From Sitta carolinensis (lineage: Eukaryota; Chordata; Aves; Passeriformes; Sittidae), in contig JAVUNC010000025.1 in NCBI GenBank assembly GCA_032173965.1, positions 17,498,001 through 17,562,000 on the forward strand: DNA of 64,000 nucleotides, read 5' to 3'. Both the position numbers and the translations under genes were made by a program. A model generated the notes under the pieces. It was not told the origin of the DNA, did not search any database, and saw nothing but the letters and a program-made list of their open reading frames with translations. Below, in pieces: positions 46,641 through 56,062 of this stretch (positions are counted from its first letter, which is position 1; every line of letters starts with the position of its first letter).

Positions 46641-47624
46641 TCAAAGAAATCTCTTCTAACACACTGTTTCGTAGCTCATATATATTGGACAGCAGGAAGA
46701 GAAGTGACCCCTTAAACCCAGCAGCAGTAGCTTGGCATCCAAACCCAACTCCCAATATTTGATTCATGGTTTTCAATTACATATTTACAGTTACATAAAG
46801 TCCAGGCTGAAATCTCAAAATATGCTAACTTGCTCTGATCAGCAGTATTTTTTGTTTTCTAATGAGAAGCTAAGGACTAACTGTCAAGCCAAAATGTTCA
46901 GACCCATTTCTTGCCTGCCTTGGAGTTAAGCTGTACTTCTGCTTGTGTCAGACTCTTGCATGGGTGTTGCACAGGTCCAGCTGAAGTGCAGGGAGTGGAG
47001 GAGATGTCCTCTGCTCTGAGAGAACCAGGGAAGGCTGAGGGTGCATCCTAGTGCTGGTCTGCCAGAACAGGTCACTCTTGATGTGATGCAATTCAGAAAG
47101 CAACAGGAGTATGGAGTATAGAGTTATAGATATGGGTACTTATATGGATACAGATACAGACACAAATACAGAGGCAGTTCTGACACACTAGAAACCAAAA
47201 AGGTGGGAAGTCTTTAGGAGACAGAAGGAGTCAGGATGAAGCAGATTTTTAACCCAGATGAGCTATCCAGTCCATCACCTTACATGAGCCTTTAAAACTT
47301 GCTCTTTAATTTTATGAATACTCAGTCAGAGCCAGCCATGTCAACTGTGTTTTGTGGAAAATGGGAGCAAGGAGGAAGATTAAAAGCAGGGAAGTGGAAG
47401 GTTTCAGTATTGTCACAGAGTTAAATGTTTTGATTTCTCAGGAACAGCCTTTTAATGTGACTGCTTTTTAAAGGTTATTATCTCTACTATAACATGTCAT
47501 TAACTAAAAGGAAAAAATTGACACAAAATGCTTCAGTCAAACTAAAATATTTTTTGATATCTTTCATGGAGAACTGTGGGGATTTTTTTTTTGTTGGGTT
47601 TTTTTTTTTGCCTGTCATTCTTAC
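46641..47624. other. Non-coding spacer
   Basis: No gene is recognised. A short region near 47,120-47,175 is rich in ATAGATA/GATACAGA-like words, a degenerate GATA-type low-complexity tract. Runs of 10-12 T lie at 47,582-47,609. Confidence 0.5.
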
Positions 47625-47723
47625 CTGGAACAAATGGAAATGCTGAAGTCCCTGAAGCCCAGGTGAAGTGAAGTATCTTTTCCTTTCACAACACTCCTGC
47701 TGTACATGGGGCTGTGCAAACCT
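47625..47723 (-). other. Candidate 99-bp minus-strand exon (best splice-site pair)
   Basis: On the minus strand the acceptor is TTATTACTTTCCTTGTTCCAG-like, with a good pyrimidine tract ending at 47,724. The donor is TTCCAG followed by GTAAGAATG at 47,625. The 99 bp is exactly 33 codons and open in two frames, including phase 0 to phase 0. A longer open frame (47,487-48,161) runs through it, but that includes the K/N-rich translation of T-runs and has no domain. The product is unrecognised. It may be an exon of a long non-coding RNA or of a gene transcribed leftwards from the CpG island at 53.4 kb, or a chance pair. Confidence 0.3.
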
Positions 47724-49850
47724 CTGGAACAAGGAAAGTAATAACAGAGGGTGTCCCAGCCCGATGCCTTGATGGAGGTGAGTAGGAAGGGAAAGATTGA
47801 GGGCCAGGGCACAGAATCCTGTTCCTGCCTTCACTGTGGGCAGCTGCCCATCCCTCTGTGCCTGCTTGCCCCTCCTCCAGAGGAACCAATAGCACTGTGT
47901 TCCCGTGATTCCGGGCCTCTGGAGCCACTGGTGAAGGGCTACAGAATAAAGCAGCATGGAAAGTTTTGTCCCTGCCTCCAGATACCAGTTCTGTAACACT
48001 GCTGCAAAAAGCAGCAGTAAGAGTGGGAGTTTCTGGTTTAATATCTGGGGGCAGATATTTGGTTTGCATCCACCCTCAGTCCACAAAAAACTTTTACAGA
48101 GCATTAGTGGAAGTGGGCAAAGCTCCTGCTCCTGCTGCTTGTGAATCTTGTGTGTGAACACAAGGAGGGAGTGGAAACACAGACTCTCACCTCATGTAAT
48201 AAATAAAAGGGTAATTATCCCTTGCCCTGGTGACTGTAGGGCTGCCTGGCCCTGTGAGCTCTGCATGTTCTTATGGCTCGAGGAAGTGTATAATCCCATC
48301 CTGAAAGAAAGTGGTTTCTTATGGAAAGCCTAAAGGTCCCCACCCTGGATTTTGCATGTGGCTGAAATGGTTGTCCCGGCAGATGCTAGCAATTAGCCAT
48401 GGAATGGAAGGCTGCCACAGGGGCCAAGGGCTGTGGAAGCTACCCTGGAACTTTGGGGTACATGGACCATGTCAGTGGCCACCACATAATTCTGGAGTAG
48501 ACCTGGAGCAGGGCTGAGGCAGGCAGAGGGAAACTGCCCCTCTGACACCCCAAAGTAAAACCTGAAAAAGGAGTGCCCAACCAATACCCCCAGTTCTCCT
48601 CCTCCTCCCCTTCTGACCAACATGCTGCCCTTGAAGCAGGAGTGGGAGCAGGACCTCAGGGGGAGCAGTGCAGGATTAGAAACCCTGCGTTCCAAGGGCT
48701 TGAGCATCCCACGCTGGTGAGGGCATTCCCGGCCAGGGGTCTGCACTGGATTTGTTTGGGACGTGAGATCTCCATAAACCCCAAATGTGGAGCTCTTCCC
48801 CAGCCTCCTGCCTTGTCTTCCTTTTTAGAGGGTGAAGGGGGAAAGAAGAGAGGCTGAGCTTCCTGACTTTATTGTTTCACGCTATTCTGCCAAAACTGGG
48901 TGCACTTGTGTCCTTTGAAAAGGGTGTTCTTTGAAACTGGGTGTCCTCGTCCAATTCTGGAAATCGTGGCTTTTTGAAAATAATAAAAACAAAAAAAACA
49001 TCATTCTGGGGGCAGAGGGAGTATTTCCTGGCTTGCATCCCTTGTGCAGTATGCCCAGGTCACAGGCTATTAAAGGAATTTAGACTAGTCTCTCCCCTGG
49101 TCAATGGTTTCAAAGATACAAGGAGGGTTTCATCATCCCTATGGGGAGGCAGATCACCCAGCCCAGGGTGGAATTTCACTTGGAAAAGACCGAAATTATG
49201 GTTATTCTATGAGGCTCACCAGGGACCTCATTACTGTTAATTATTTTAAATGGAAGATGTTGGATACTCCAGTGGTGGGGAAAAGGCATCAAGAGAGAAA
49301 GGGAAAGAAAGCAGTAAGCCTGGGAGAGACAGAGATTTCCAGGCAGGGCTATTTGAGGGGATCTGGAAATCCCCTCTCAGCTTCCCTCAGCTAGGAAAGG
49401 AGTGGGACAGATTGAGGGACCAGTTCCTGACAGCTCTGCTGAGCTGTTAAATCTTTCTGTCTCCTTGCTTTCTTTGCACACTAACTCTTGTCTGAGGCAG
49501 AGATCACAGCCCAGGTTATCTTTAGTGCTTGTCACATCATTCAAAACATTGCTTCTCCTCCCTACCCCGACTTAGTTGCAAATTCTGAACAAAGGAGGGC
49601 ACTTTCAGATGGAAATGCTCCAATAGTTATTCCACCTGCAGAAGGTAACCCCCATCTCCTCTGCCATTTGCAGTCAGTCACACCAAAGCCCTACAGAGGA
49701 ATATGCCTGAAGGTGTGCTCTGGAGGAGGGTGCGCGTACGGGAGCATCCTTCTGTTTCTCACTTCAGTGAATGGGAACTTGCCGCTTTTTATGGACCCAT
49801 TTGCAGGTACTAACTGTATTAGCATAGCCCCAGCAGGAGATGTCATCTAC
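47724..49850. other. Non-coding spacer
   Basis: No gene is recognised. Several frames of 90-140 codons at 48,393-49,910 overlap without domains. The 140-codon frame at 49,488-49,910 runs into the CR1 element. Confidence 0.5.
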
Positions 49851-50106
49851 AGGAACAGTACTAATAGGATAAGGAGTAATGGATTCAAACTGAAGAGAGT
49901 GGGAGTTTAGGTCAGATATACAGAAAAAACTCTTTACTCTGAGAGTGGCGAGGCACGGGAACAGGTTCCCAGACAAGCTGTGGATGGCCCATCCTGGCAG
50001 TGTACAAGGATGGAGGGGGCATTGAGCAGACTGGTCCAGTGGAAGGTGTCCCTGCCCGTGGTAGAAGGGTTACAACCCAAACCATTTCTTGATTCTATTC
50101 TATGAG
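49851..50106 (+). mobile_element. CR1 LINE, 5'-truncated 3' end
   Basis: This is the classic avian CR1 3' region. It reads AATGGATTCAAACTGAAGAG, then CTTTACTCTGAGAGTGGCGAGGCAC in part, then GAACAGGTTCCCAGA-AAGCTGTGGATG, CATCCTGGCAGTGTACAAGG, CTGGTCCAGTGGAAGGTGTC and CCTGCCCGTGG. It closes with CAACCCAAACCATTTCTTGA and the terminal TTCTATTCTATGA octamer-type repeat, given here in separate words. It is severely 5'-truncated, as is usual for CR1, and lacks ORF2. It is much less diverged than the RT relics elsewhere in the window, so it inserted later. It lies in the + orientation. It could influence polyadenylation or silencing locally, but nothing here shows that. Confidence 0.97.
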
Positions 50107-53100
50107 TTGCCATTTTCAAGAATATGATATGTTTCAAAGATTTCAGAAAAATAATGGTCATGAATAAGGTATTTTGTATGTAATTAGAATGGATTCCACA
50201 ATAATTAATTAAACTTAAACTAAAAAATAAGTTAAAAGTCTAAAGTTGAAGGGACTAAGCTGTATGTTTCATTCCCACCAGGAGTGTGAGAATCCCTGAA
50301 AACCACTTTGGAAAATAAGGGAGGAATATTCCTCCCCCACATGTGTACTGTATACTTAACTTTGATATGTGTGTGGGCCTCCCAAAAGAAAGAAACGTGG
50401 TATTGCAGCAGGATTTGGGACTGGGAAATGCAAGCTGCAAAATTCAGGTGATCATGATTCCCAAGGATCCAAACTGAAGGGATGCTCATGACAGGCAGTG
50501 ATGGCACAAGTTTGGCTGTAGGTCGTCCATGAAACAAAAGTTCAGGTCTGATTACAAACCTTGCCCCTAACAACAGGGGGAAAGGAGAGCAAATTTCACC
50601 CCATTAACATTTATTTAATGAAAGATGGAAACCAGATAGGTGCACTTTCAAAAGCAGTTAGTGCACCTTCTGGTTCACAAGCATTCCTCTACAAATCAGC
50701 TGCCAGAGCTGTGCTTAGTGGATCATAGCTGAATGCGTCACGTGGATTTCTAAAACCTTATCCCTGGAAAGGGACAACTGTGAGATGCAAGCAAAAAGTC
50801 TGGCTGTGGAACTGTCAGAAAGACCCCATAAGTACAATAAAGCTTTAAGAATGTATCCTTAGCGTGGTATACACTGGGATCCAGTCCTGCAAACATTAAC
50901 CCTGCAGAGAGTTACAGGTAGTCACAGGCAAAAGCTGCCAAGAAGCATCTTGTTGAAATCTCTGATTGAAGCAGAAACTCAGGTTAGTTTCAGAGGCCAG
51001 TTGAAAAGGAGAACTGGAAGTAGAAACAGAACCTTGTGCTAGGACCTTCATTAAACAGGCTCAGCTTTTAGATTTGGGCTTATTTTAATCACACCTGTTA
51101 TCTTTTTGCTTTGAGATCTTTTCAGTATGTTCTGACATAGACATAATGCAATCTGAAACATTAGGATGGTGCTAAACCAATTTGCAGCATATGAGAAGCT
51201 TTGTTATTATATAAAAAAGAACCTTGGAATATCTGGGACGTAGAAAAACAGTATTATTATAACCTTGCAAAAATTATGTGCAGCCTTATCTTTGACATTT
51301 TTGAACAATTGTTTGTATCTAGAAAGAAGACAGCTGTTTCTGAAGGAAGTTTACTTCTGAGGAGTGATGGAGAATTGTAACTGAACTTGCTTTGCTGCTT
51401 GTGGGAGTTCCTAGAACATTGTAATACGAAGCAGGTTCCAAAGACTGGAACTCTGACAGTTGCAAAATGATTGCTTTTGAGAGTAACCAGGTAAGGGCAA
51501 TGAGAAGACTTTCTGTGCCATCTTGTTACTCTCTTACTCACCTAATTTTGTGCTTCTTAGTATATATTCCTGAGAAAGCAAGGCTGAGAAATTGTCCTGG
51601 AAAGAGTGCATTATAATAAGACATAGCTTTTGCTCGTTCTAGTCCTTGGAAATTGTGTTTTGATTCATTATGTGTGGTTTGGCAAATCTGTTTTTTGCAA
51701 GCTGCAGGCAATTGTCTGTAGAAACCATGCTCCAAGCACAACAAGCACAGAGGCCTCTGATGGGCTCCTCAGAGACCACCATGAACAGAGCCAGTAAAAG
51801 AGAATAATGCCAAAGGAAACATTTGTATTACAGCCCAGGAGGAACCAGACCTTGGTTTTATCAGTCTCCCCAGTCTTCCATGATGGAAACCTCTAAACGT
51901 GCTCATCATTAACCCAGGGTAAACACACTCTGTATCCCCAGTCCAGAAAGCAGACTGTGTGCTGGCTGGCCCGCAGCCCTGGACTGTCAGTGCCCTCGAT
52001 GCAGGGCTCAGCCTCTGCTCCAGGGGAAAGGAAAGCTCATGCCAGCTGCACAGTAACTCATGCTGCACACGCCAGGGCAGTGCCTGGTGGAGGGCAGTGA
52101 CTTGGTGCTCCTCACACTGACACCACAGGGACTGGAAATCATCACATCATGGACTCTGCTAAGACAGTCCATGGTCTCAGCCTCATCATGCACAGCAGGT
52201 ATTCATGGGCCCTACAACCATCCTCACTCCTGGCACCATTTCTCCATTCTCATTGAGGCTGGACCAGTGGGGGCAGCCCCCTGGGTGGGGGCTCAGGAAT
52301 TGCATGCAATGCTTTTTGATTTGCTGTCTCTCTGGAAATTATTGGAAAGCGTATGAGCAGAGCAGCCCACGTGCACCAGCAAGCCAGGCATGAGCAAACC
52401 CCACATACCCACACTAGAAATGATGTGGATGGATAGCTTTTCCCAAGCTCCAGCCAGCCCCAGAGAGCAGGACCTGCCATGGTACAGCGTATTTATGGAA
52501 GGGTAAAATTCCTCTCTCTGCAGGTCAAGGCCCGTGCAACATTCAAATCCCACTGAAGTGTATCCTGATCAAAGACCCTGGGACAGCATTTCAGCTCACT
52601 GTGAGAGATACACTGAGAAAAGCCATGCACCAAGTCTCATACTGAGATGCCCACTGATGATGATGCTGACACAGGAATCTGTCCTTGATCCTAGCAGGCT
52701 CCAGGGTCATTATTCCTGTGGGTGAGGTTGCTCATGTGTATATATGAGAATGGGGTCTTTGGTTGGTGCCACTTAGCAGAGTTTTTCTCATAAACTTGAC
52801 TAAGATTTTACTCCTAAATCTCCTTAATGATCCCAATACTCTCCCACATTCTGTTTAACAGGGTTAAGCAGAACAAAAATGAAGGGGCAAGGAAGACACA
52901 AATGCAGGAAGCTCAGCAAGGCACTTTGGGCACTGGACTACAATCCTAAGTAGCAGCAATGACTTTTTTTTCTGCTCCTGTATTTGCTTATTCTTATTAT
53001 GGTTGTTCTTCTTAGCTAAGAAATTCCCGGATTTTCTACACAGCCACCAGCTGAACTGACTCTCAGCAGTCCCTGTGAAGTGCATTAAACGTTAGGTCAT

Positions 53101-53444
53101 CCTTAGTATTGCAAGTCCCTGGGAGTGTCTGGGTGCTTGATGTTTCCAGTGGCTCTGAACACAGAGCTGTGCCCTGCTATGTGGGCAAAACCGAGTAGAG
53201 AGATTGTGCTCAAAGTGTGCATCAGCCTCCACTCGAGTGCTTGTCCACATCATCACCACTGCACAACAGCAGGATCATTGCAAGCAAAAGGTCTTTGTGA
53301 CAAGCCCAAAAGAAAAAGAGGCACTTGTAGGCAGATGAACGAACCTTCTGAAAAGTTGGGAAAATGCCACAGAGATGTTTTGTGAGACGCACAGGCGGTG
53401 AATTCCTTTCTGCAGAAAGCCCCTGTGCATGTGAATGAGCTTAC
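50107..53444. other. Non-coding spacer
   Basis: No gene is recognised. AATAAAGCTTTAA near 50,837 is LTR-polyA-like, but I could not find paired LTR ends, so no ERV is called. A word GATCCAGTCCTGCAAACATT near 50,879 resembles an old palindromic DNA repeat. The frames at 51,769-52,553 overlap on both strands. Confidence 0.45.
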
Positions 53445-53606
53445 CTGTAGAAGCGGAGCCGCTGCCAAGCAGACACATTCCCCGGGCCGGCTCCCGGTGC
53501 GGCCCCGGGCTGCGGCAGGCGGAGGGAGGGAGCCGCTCGCACGCCCCCGGCAATCTGTCATCCCCGGCTTCAGGCTGCTGTGAACAAGTGCCAGCACCAC
53601 GCACAT
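53445..53606 (-). promoter_or_regulatory. CpG island with candidate first exon on the minus strand
   Basis: About fourteen CpGs occur within roughly 120 bp (53,452-53,570) in a very GC-rich context. On the minus strand the CpG-rich block ends CTTCTACAG followed by GTAAGC, a near-consensus 5' splice donor, at 53,445. An ATG at 53,606 opens a frame of exactly 54 codons to that donor in phase 0. The translation is Arg/Pro/Gly/Ala-rich, as CpG-island DNA generally is, and shows no domain, so this may equally be a 5' untranslated or non-coding exon. Together these features are what a vertebrate promoter-plus-first-exon looks like. The transcript would run leftwards. No downstream exon is proven. 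Confidence 0.4.
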
Positions 53607-53869
53607 TTAATTAACCTTTCTACAAGTTGTAAGATGAGCCATCTCTGTTCGCCACGAGATTTATTTTCAGCGCTGCACGATGGCAAATAGAAAATAGACG
53701 CTGCAATGCCACAGGAAAGGGAGCAAATGTGGGGCAACGCAGCCCGCTAGGGAAGCTGGTCTAGGACAACGCAGTGCTCTGCTTTTTGCAGTCTCCTCTA
53801 GCAAATTCAATCTGTTTCTCATACACCAAGGCTCCTGGAAAGCCCTTGTGTCGTACTCCTTTCTCCTTA
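53607..53869. other. Spacer between two CpG clusters
   Basis: Moderate GC with ATTTAATTAACC near 53,605-53,616, and unique-looking sequence. It would lie just upstream of the proposed minus-strand first exon, or form its 5' part. Confidence 0.3.
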
Positions 53870-54000
53870 GCACACGTGTGAAGTGCACCCGGGGCCCGGG
53901 GAGCAGAACCGCAGCCCAGAGATGCACAGATGTTTCCCCTGCGCCATATGGCGCCTGCCCCGCGCTCCCCGCAGGGCGGCTGCTCGCGCTGAAAGTCAAT
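53870..54000. promoter_or_regulatory. Second CpG cluster with GCGCCATATGGCGC palindrome
   Basis: About eleven CpGs lie in 105 bp, including the self-complementary CCCGGGGCCCGGGG-like stretch (53,884-53,900) and a perfect 14-bp palindrome GCGCCATATGGCGC at 53,941-53,954. The E-box-like ACACGTGTG lies near 53,871. With the first cluster it forms a bipartite CpG island of about 550 bp. Transcription factor binding is inferred, not shown. Confidence 0.35.
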
Positions 54001-54035
54001 GTTTTCCCCACACATGGGAAAACCAAATGGAGAGG

Positions 54036-54046
54036 CTATAAAAGGA
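54036..54046 (+). promoter_or_regulatory. TATA-box-like element CTATAAAAGG
   Basis: A consensus-quality TATA word (TATAAAAGG) lies on the + strand 35-90 bp right of the CpG cluster, so a plus-strand start near 54,067 is conceivable. That would make the island bidirectional. No strong donor or long frame follows on the + strand, so this may be coincidence. Confidence 0.25.
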
Positions 54047-54401
54047 AAAAAGGAAGAACAAAACACCAACAAATCCGAGAAAACTGGTCTGGAAAACCAA
54101 CCCATAAAGAAAGTAAATAGACTTGGCTAACGTTGGGCACACCAGTGTAAAAAGCTGGGTGCGCACTCTTCAGTGTGCACAGTGAATTTAAAGCACCAAT
54201 TAAGAGTACATTAGATGATATGCTAAATTGTATCCCAGCCACATACTATTGTCAGCTTGTACTCCAGCATTCAGGCACTTAACCACAGAGGGCTCTGGAG
54301 AAATGGCTTTTTATAACTGCCTGTGTTTTGTCAGAAGTATGGAATATTGTCAGCACAGCTTGCAAATATCATTACTGGGAAATGTAAAGTATTTCTACAG
54401 C
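54047..54401. other. Non-coding spacer
   Basis: Nothing recognisable apart from ordinary AT-rich sequence. Confidence 0.5.
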
Positions 54402-54453
54402 ATCTTTCATTTAAAGTCACCCAGTATATCTTTCATTTCAATTCACCCAATGC
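54402..54453. repeat. Two-copy tandem duplication, period 26 bp
   Basis: ATCTTTCATTT followed by a TCACCCA end occurs twice in direct tandem with about five mismatches over 26 bp. It is followed after about 28 bp by an A15 run. Confidence 0.8.
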
Positions 54454-54481
54454 AGTAAGGATTAATGCATTTGAAGTTGTG

Positions 54482-54496
54482 AAAAAAAAAAAAAAA
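54482..54496. repeat. A15 homopolymer
   Basis: A run of fifteen A follows GAAGTTGTG. Confidence 0.95.
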
Positions 54497-55599
54497 GCCA
54501 GAAACAAGCAAAAAACTAATGAATTAAATTAATATAAGATTTTCTAAGTGACCTACATATGTCTGTCAATCATATAGACAGGTTCAAAAAGATTTTCTAA
54601 GACAGCAATGTCAATAAAACTTCTATGGTAAATCCTGTTTGACCTTTCTGGGGGCGATGTACTCAACTCCCAGCTCCAGCTGGGCAGTCTCTCCCCAAGA
54701 GACAAATCCAGCCTGGCTTTGCCCATTGCTTTGGGCCACGCTCTAACAGCTTTTCATAAATGTGTTCCTGCTGCTAGAAAGAGCCCTCTAGGGCAGGATG
54801 CAAAGAGCATCGGCTCCATCAGAGCTACAAGCTGAGCATAAAGAGCAGCTCACACCATTTCCTCCAGCTCTGGGGTTTTCCTTTGAGAATGTGCCATCCA
54901 CAAACTGATCTGATCACAAATCAGCACAAACTTGCTGAAGCAGAGAAATCTGGCTTGGAGCAGAAGATCCAGGCCCATCTGAAAGCCTGTGGAGCTGCAA
55001 CTGCTCCATATGACATGGAATTGTGATGTGGGTTTTTTGGGGGGGATGGTAAAGCCCTTCAGACCCCAAGGAGCTTTGGACCTGATGAGATCACAGGTCC
55101 ATATATCTGCTGAAAATATGGTGAAATAACAATTAAAACACTCCTAACTGAAAGCTGCACTTGTAAACAGTAAAAGATACATGGTTCTCCAGCCCATGCA
55201 AATAGAAAATCCACTGAGGTTCACTGCATATATACACTCTGATCACCAGATCCTTTATGTGTGGGCACATTTTTTTACACAGGACATCACACAGACTTCA
55301 GAGGGACAAGCCTTGCAGGTTTGAGATAGCACCCCATTGCTGCTGGTGGGAACAAGTCAAAGGCAGCAAATAACATTTTGAGGCCAACTTTCAGGCATCC
55401 CAGGCTGAATCGAAATGCCTGAATCATCTCACCTCACATTTTCACTGTTGTCAGCCACCAGCCTCCACAGCAGAGCCAACAGAGTGACTCTGGTGCAAAG
55501 GCAGAGCGAGAGCCAAGCCCCGGGCCCCCCACGCACACACTATCGGAGGGAACTGGTACCAGGCTCTGCTGTGTAAACAACCAGGGCAAAGGAGAAGGA
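54497..55599. other. Non-coding spacer
   Basis: No gene or recognised repeat. The frame at 55,434-55,715 has no domain. Confidence 0.5.
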
Positions 55600-56000
55600 A
55601 GTGGTGGTGGGGTTAAATATCTGCTCTCTTTTACGAGACCACCTACAAAATGTTGCAAAGACCCTGCAACGAAAATAATCTGCCACGATTCCAGTGTTAG
55701 GCAAAATATAAACAATTTAAGTGCTCTGTTAAAGAGAACATCTGGGGAGCTGCGAGCTGCACAGATGTTTTCACAAGTTGTTTTTTAAGGAGAAGTAACC
55801 CTGCTAAGTTTTCTGCCTCTTCCATCTTGTGCCTCTTGACTATGTTTATCAAGCCAAGATATAAACACATTAAAAAACCTTTAGAGGGCCATCTCATGCT
55901 GTATTATTAATTTGGAATTGACTGAGGGTTGACAGCTGGCTTCAGTTTGACCCCTGGTTCTTTTAAAGTCACTCCACACAAATAATTAACCAGTTTGTGT
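55600..56000. promoter_or_regulatory. Possible conserved non-coding element
   Basis: This AT-rich block has ATTATTAATTTGGAATTG (55,903-55,920), AAATAATTAACC (55,979-55,990) and several TTAAAGT/TAAACA words. It has no repeat signature and no long open frame on the plus strand. Composition only; conservation is unverified. Confidence 0.2.
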
Positions 56001-56023
56001 GTTGATTGGATTTTCCATGCATA

Positions 56024-56062
56024 AATATATACACACACACAGAGACACACACATATATGTAT
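56024..56062. repeat. (TA)(CA)n microsatellite
   Basis: A mixed TATA/CACA dinucleotide tract is interrupted by GAGA and ends in CATATATGTA. Confidence 0.9.

Noticed and set aside
47487..48161. 224-codon minus-strand frame
   Set aside because: No domain is recognisable, part of it translates T-runs, and another frame of 127 codons overlaps it. Only the 99-bp splice-bounded part is kept as a weak exon candidate.
50760..51800. Possible LTR (AATAAAGCTTTAA word, AT-rich unique sequence)
   Set aside because: No TG...CA paired ends, target-site duplication, primer-binding site or second LTR could be found by eye.
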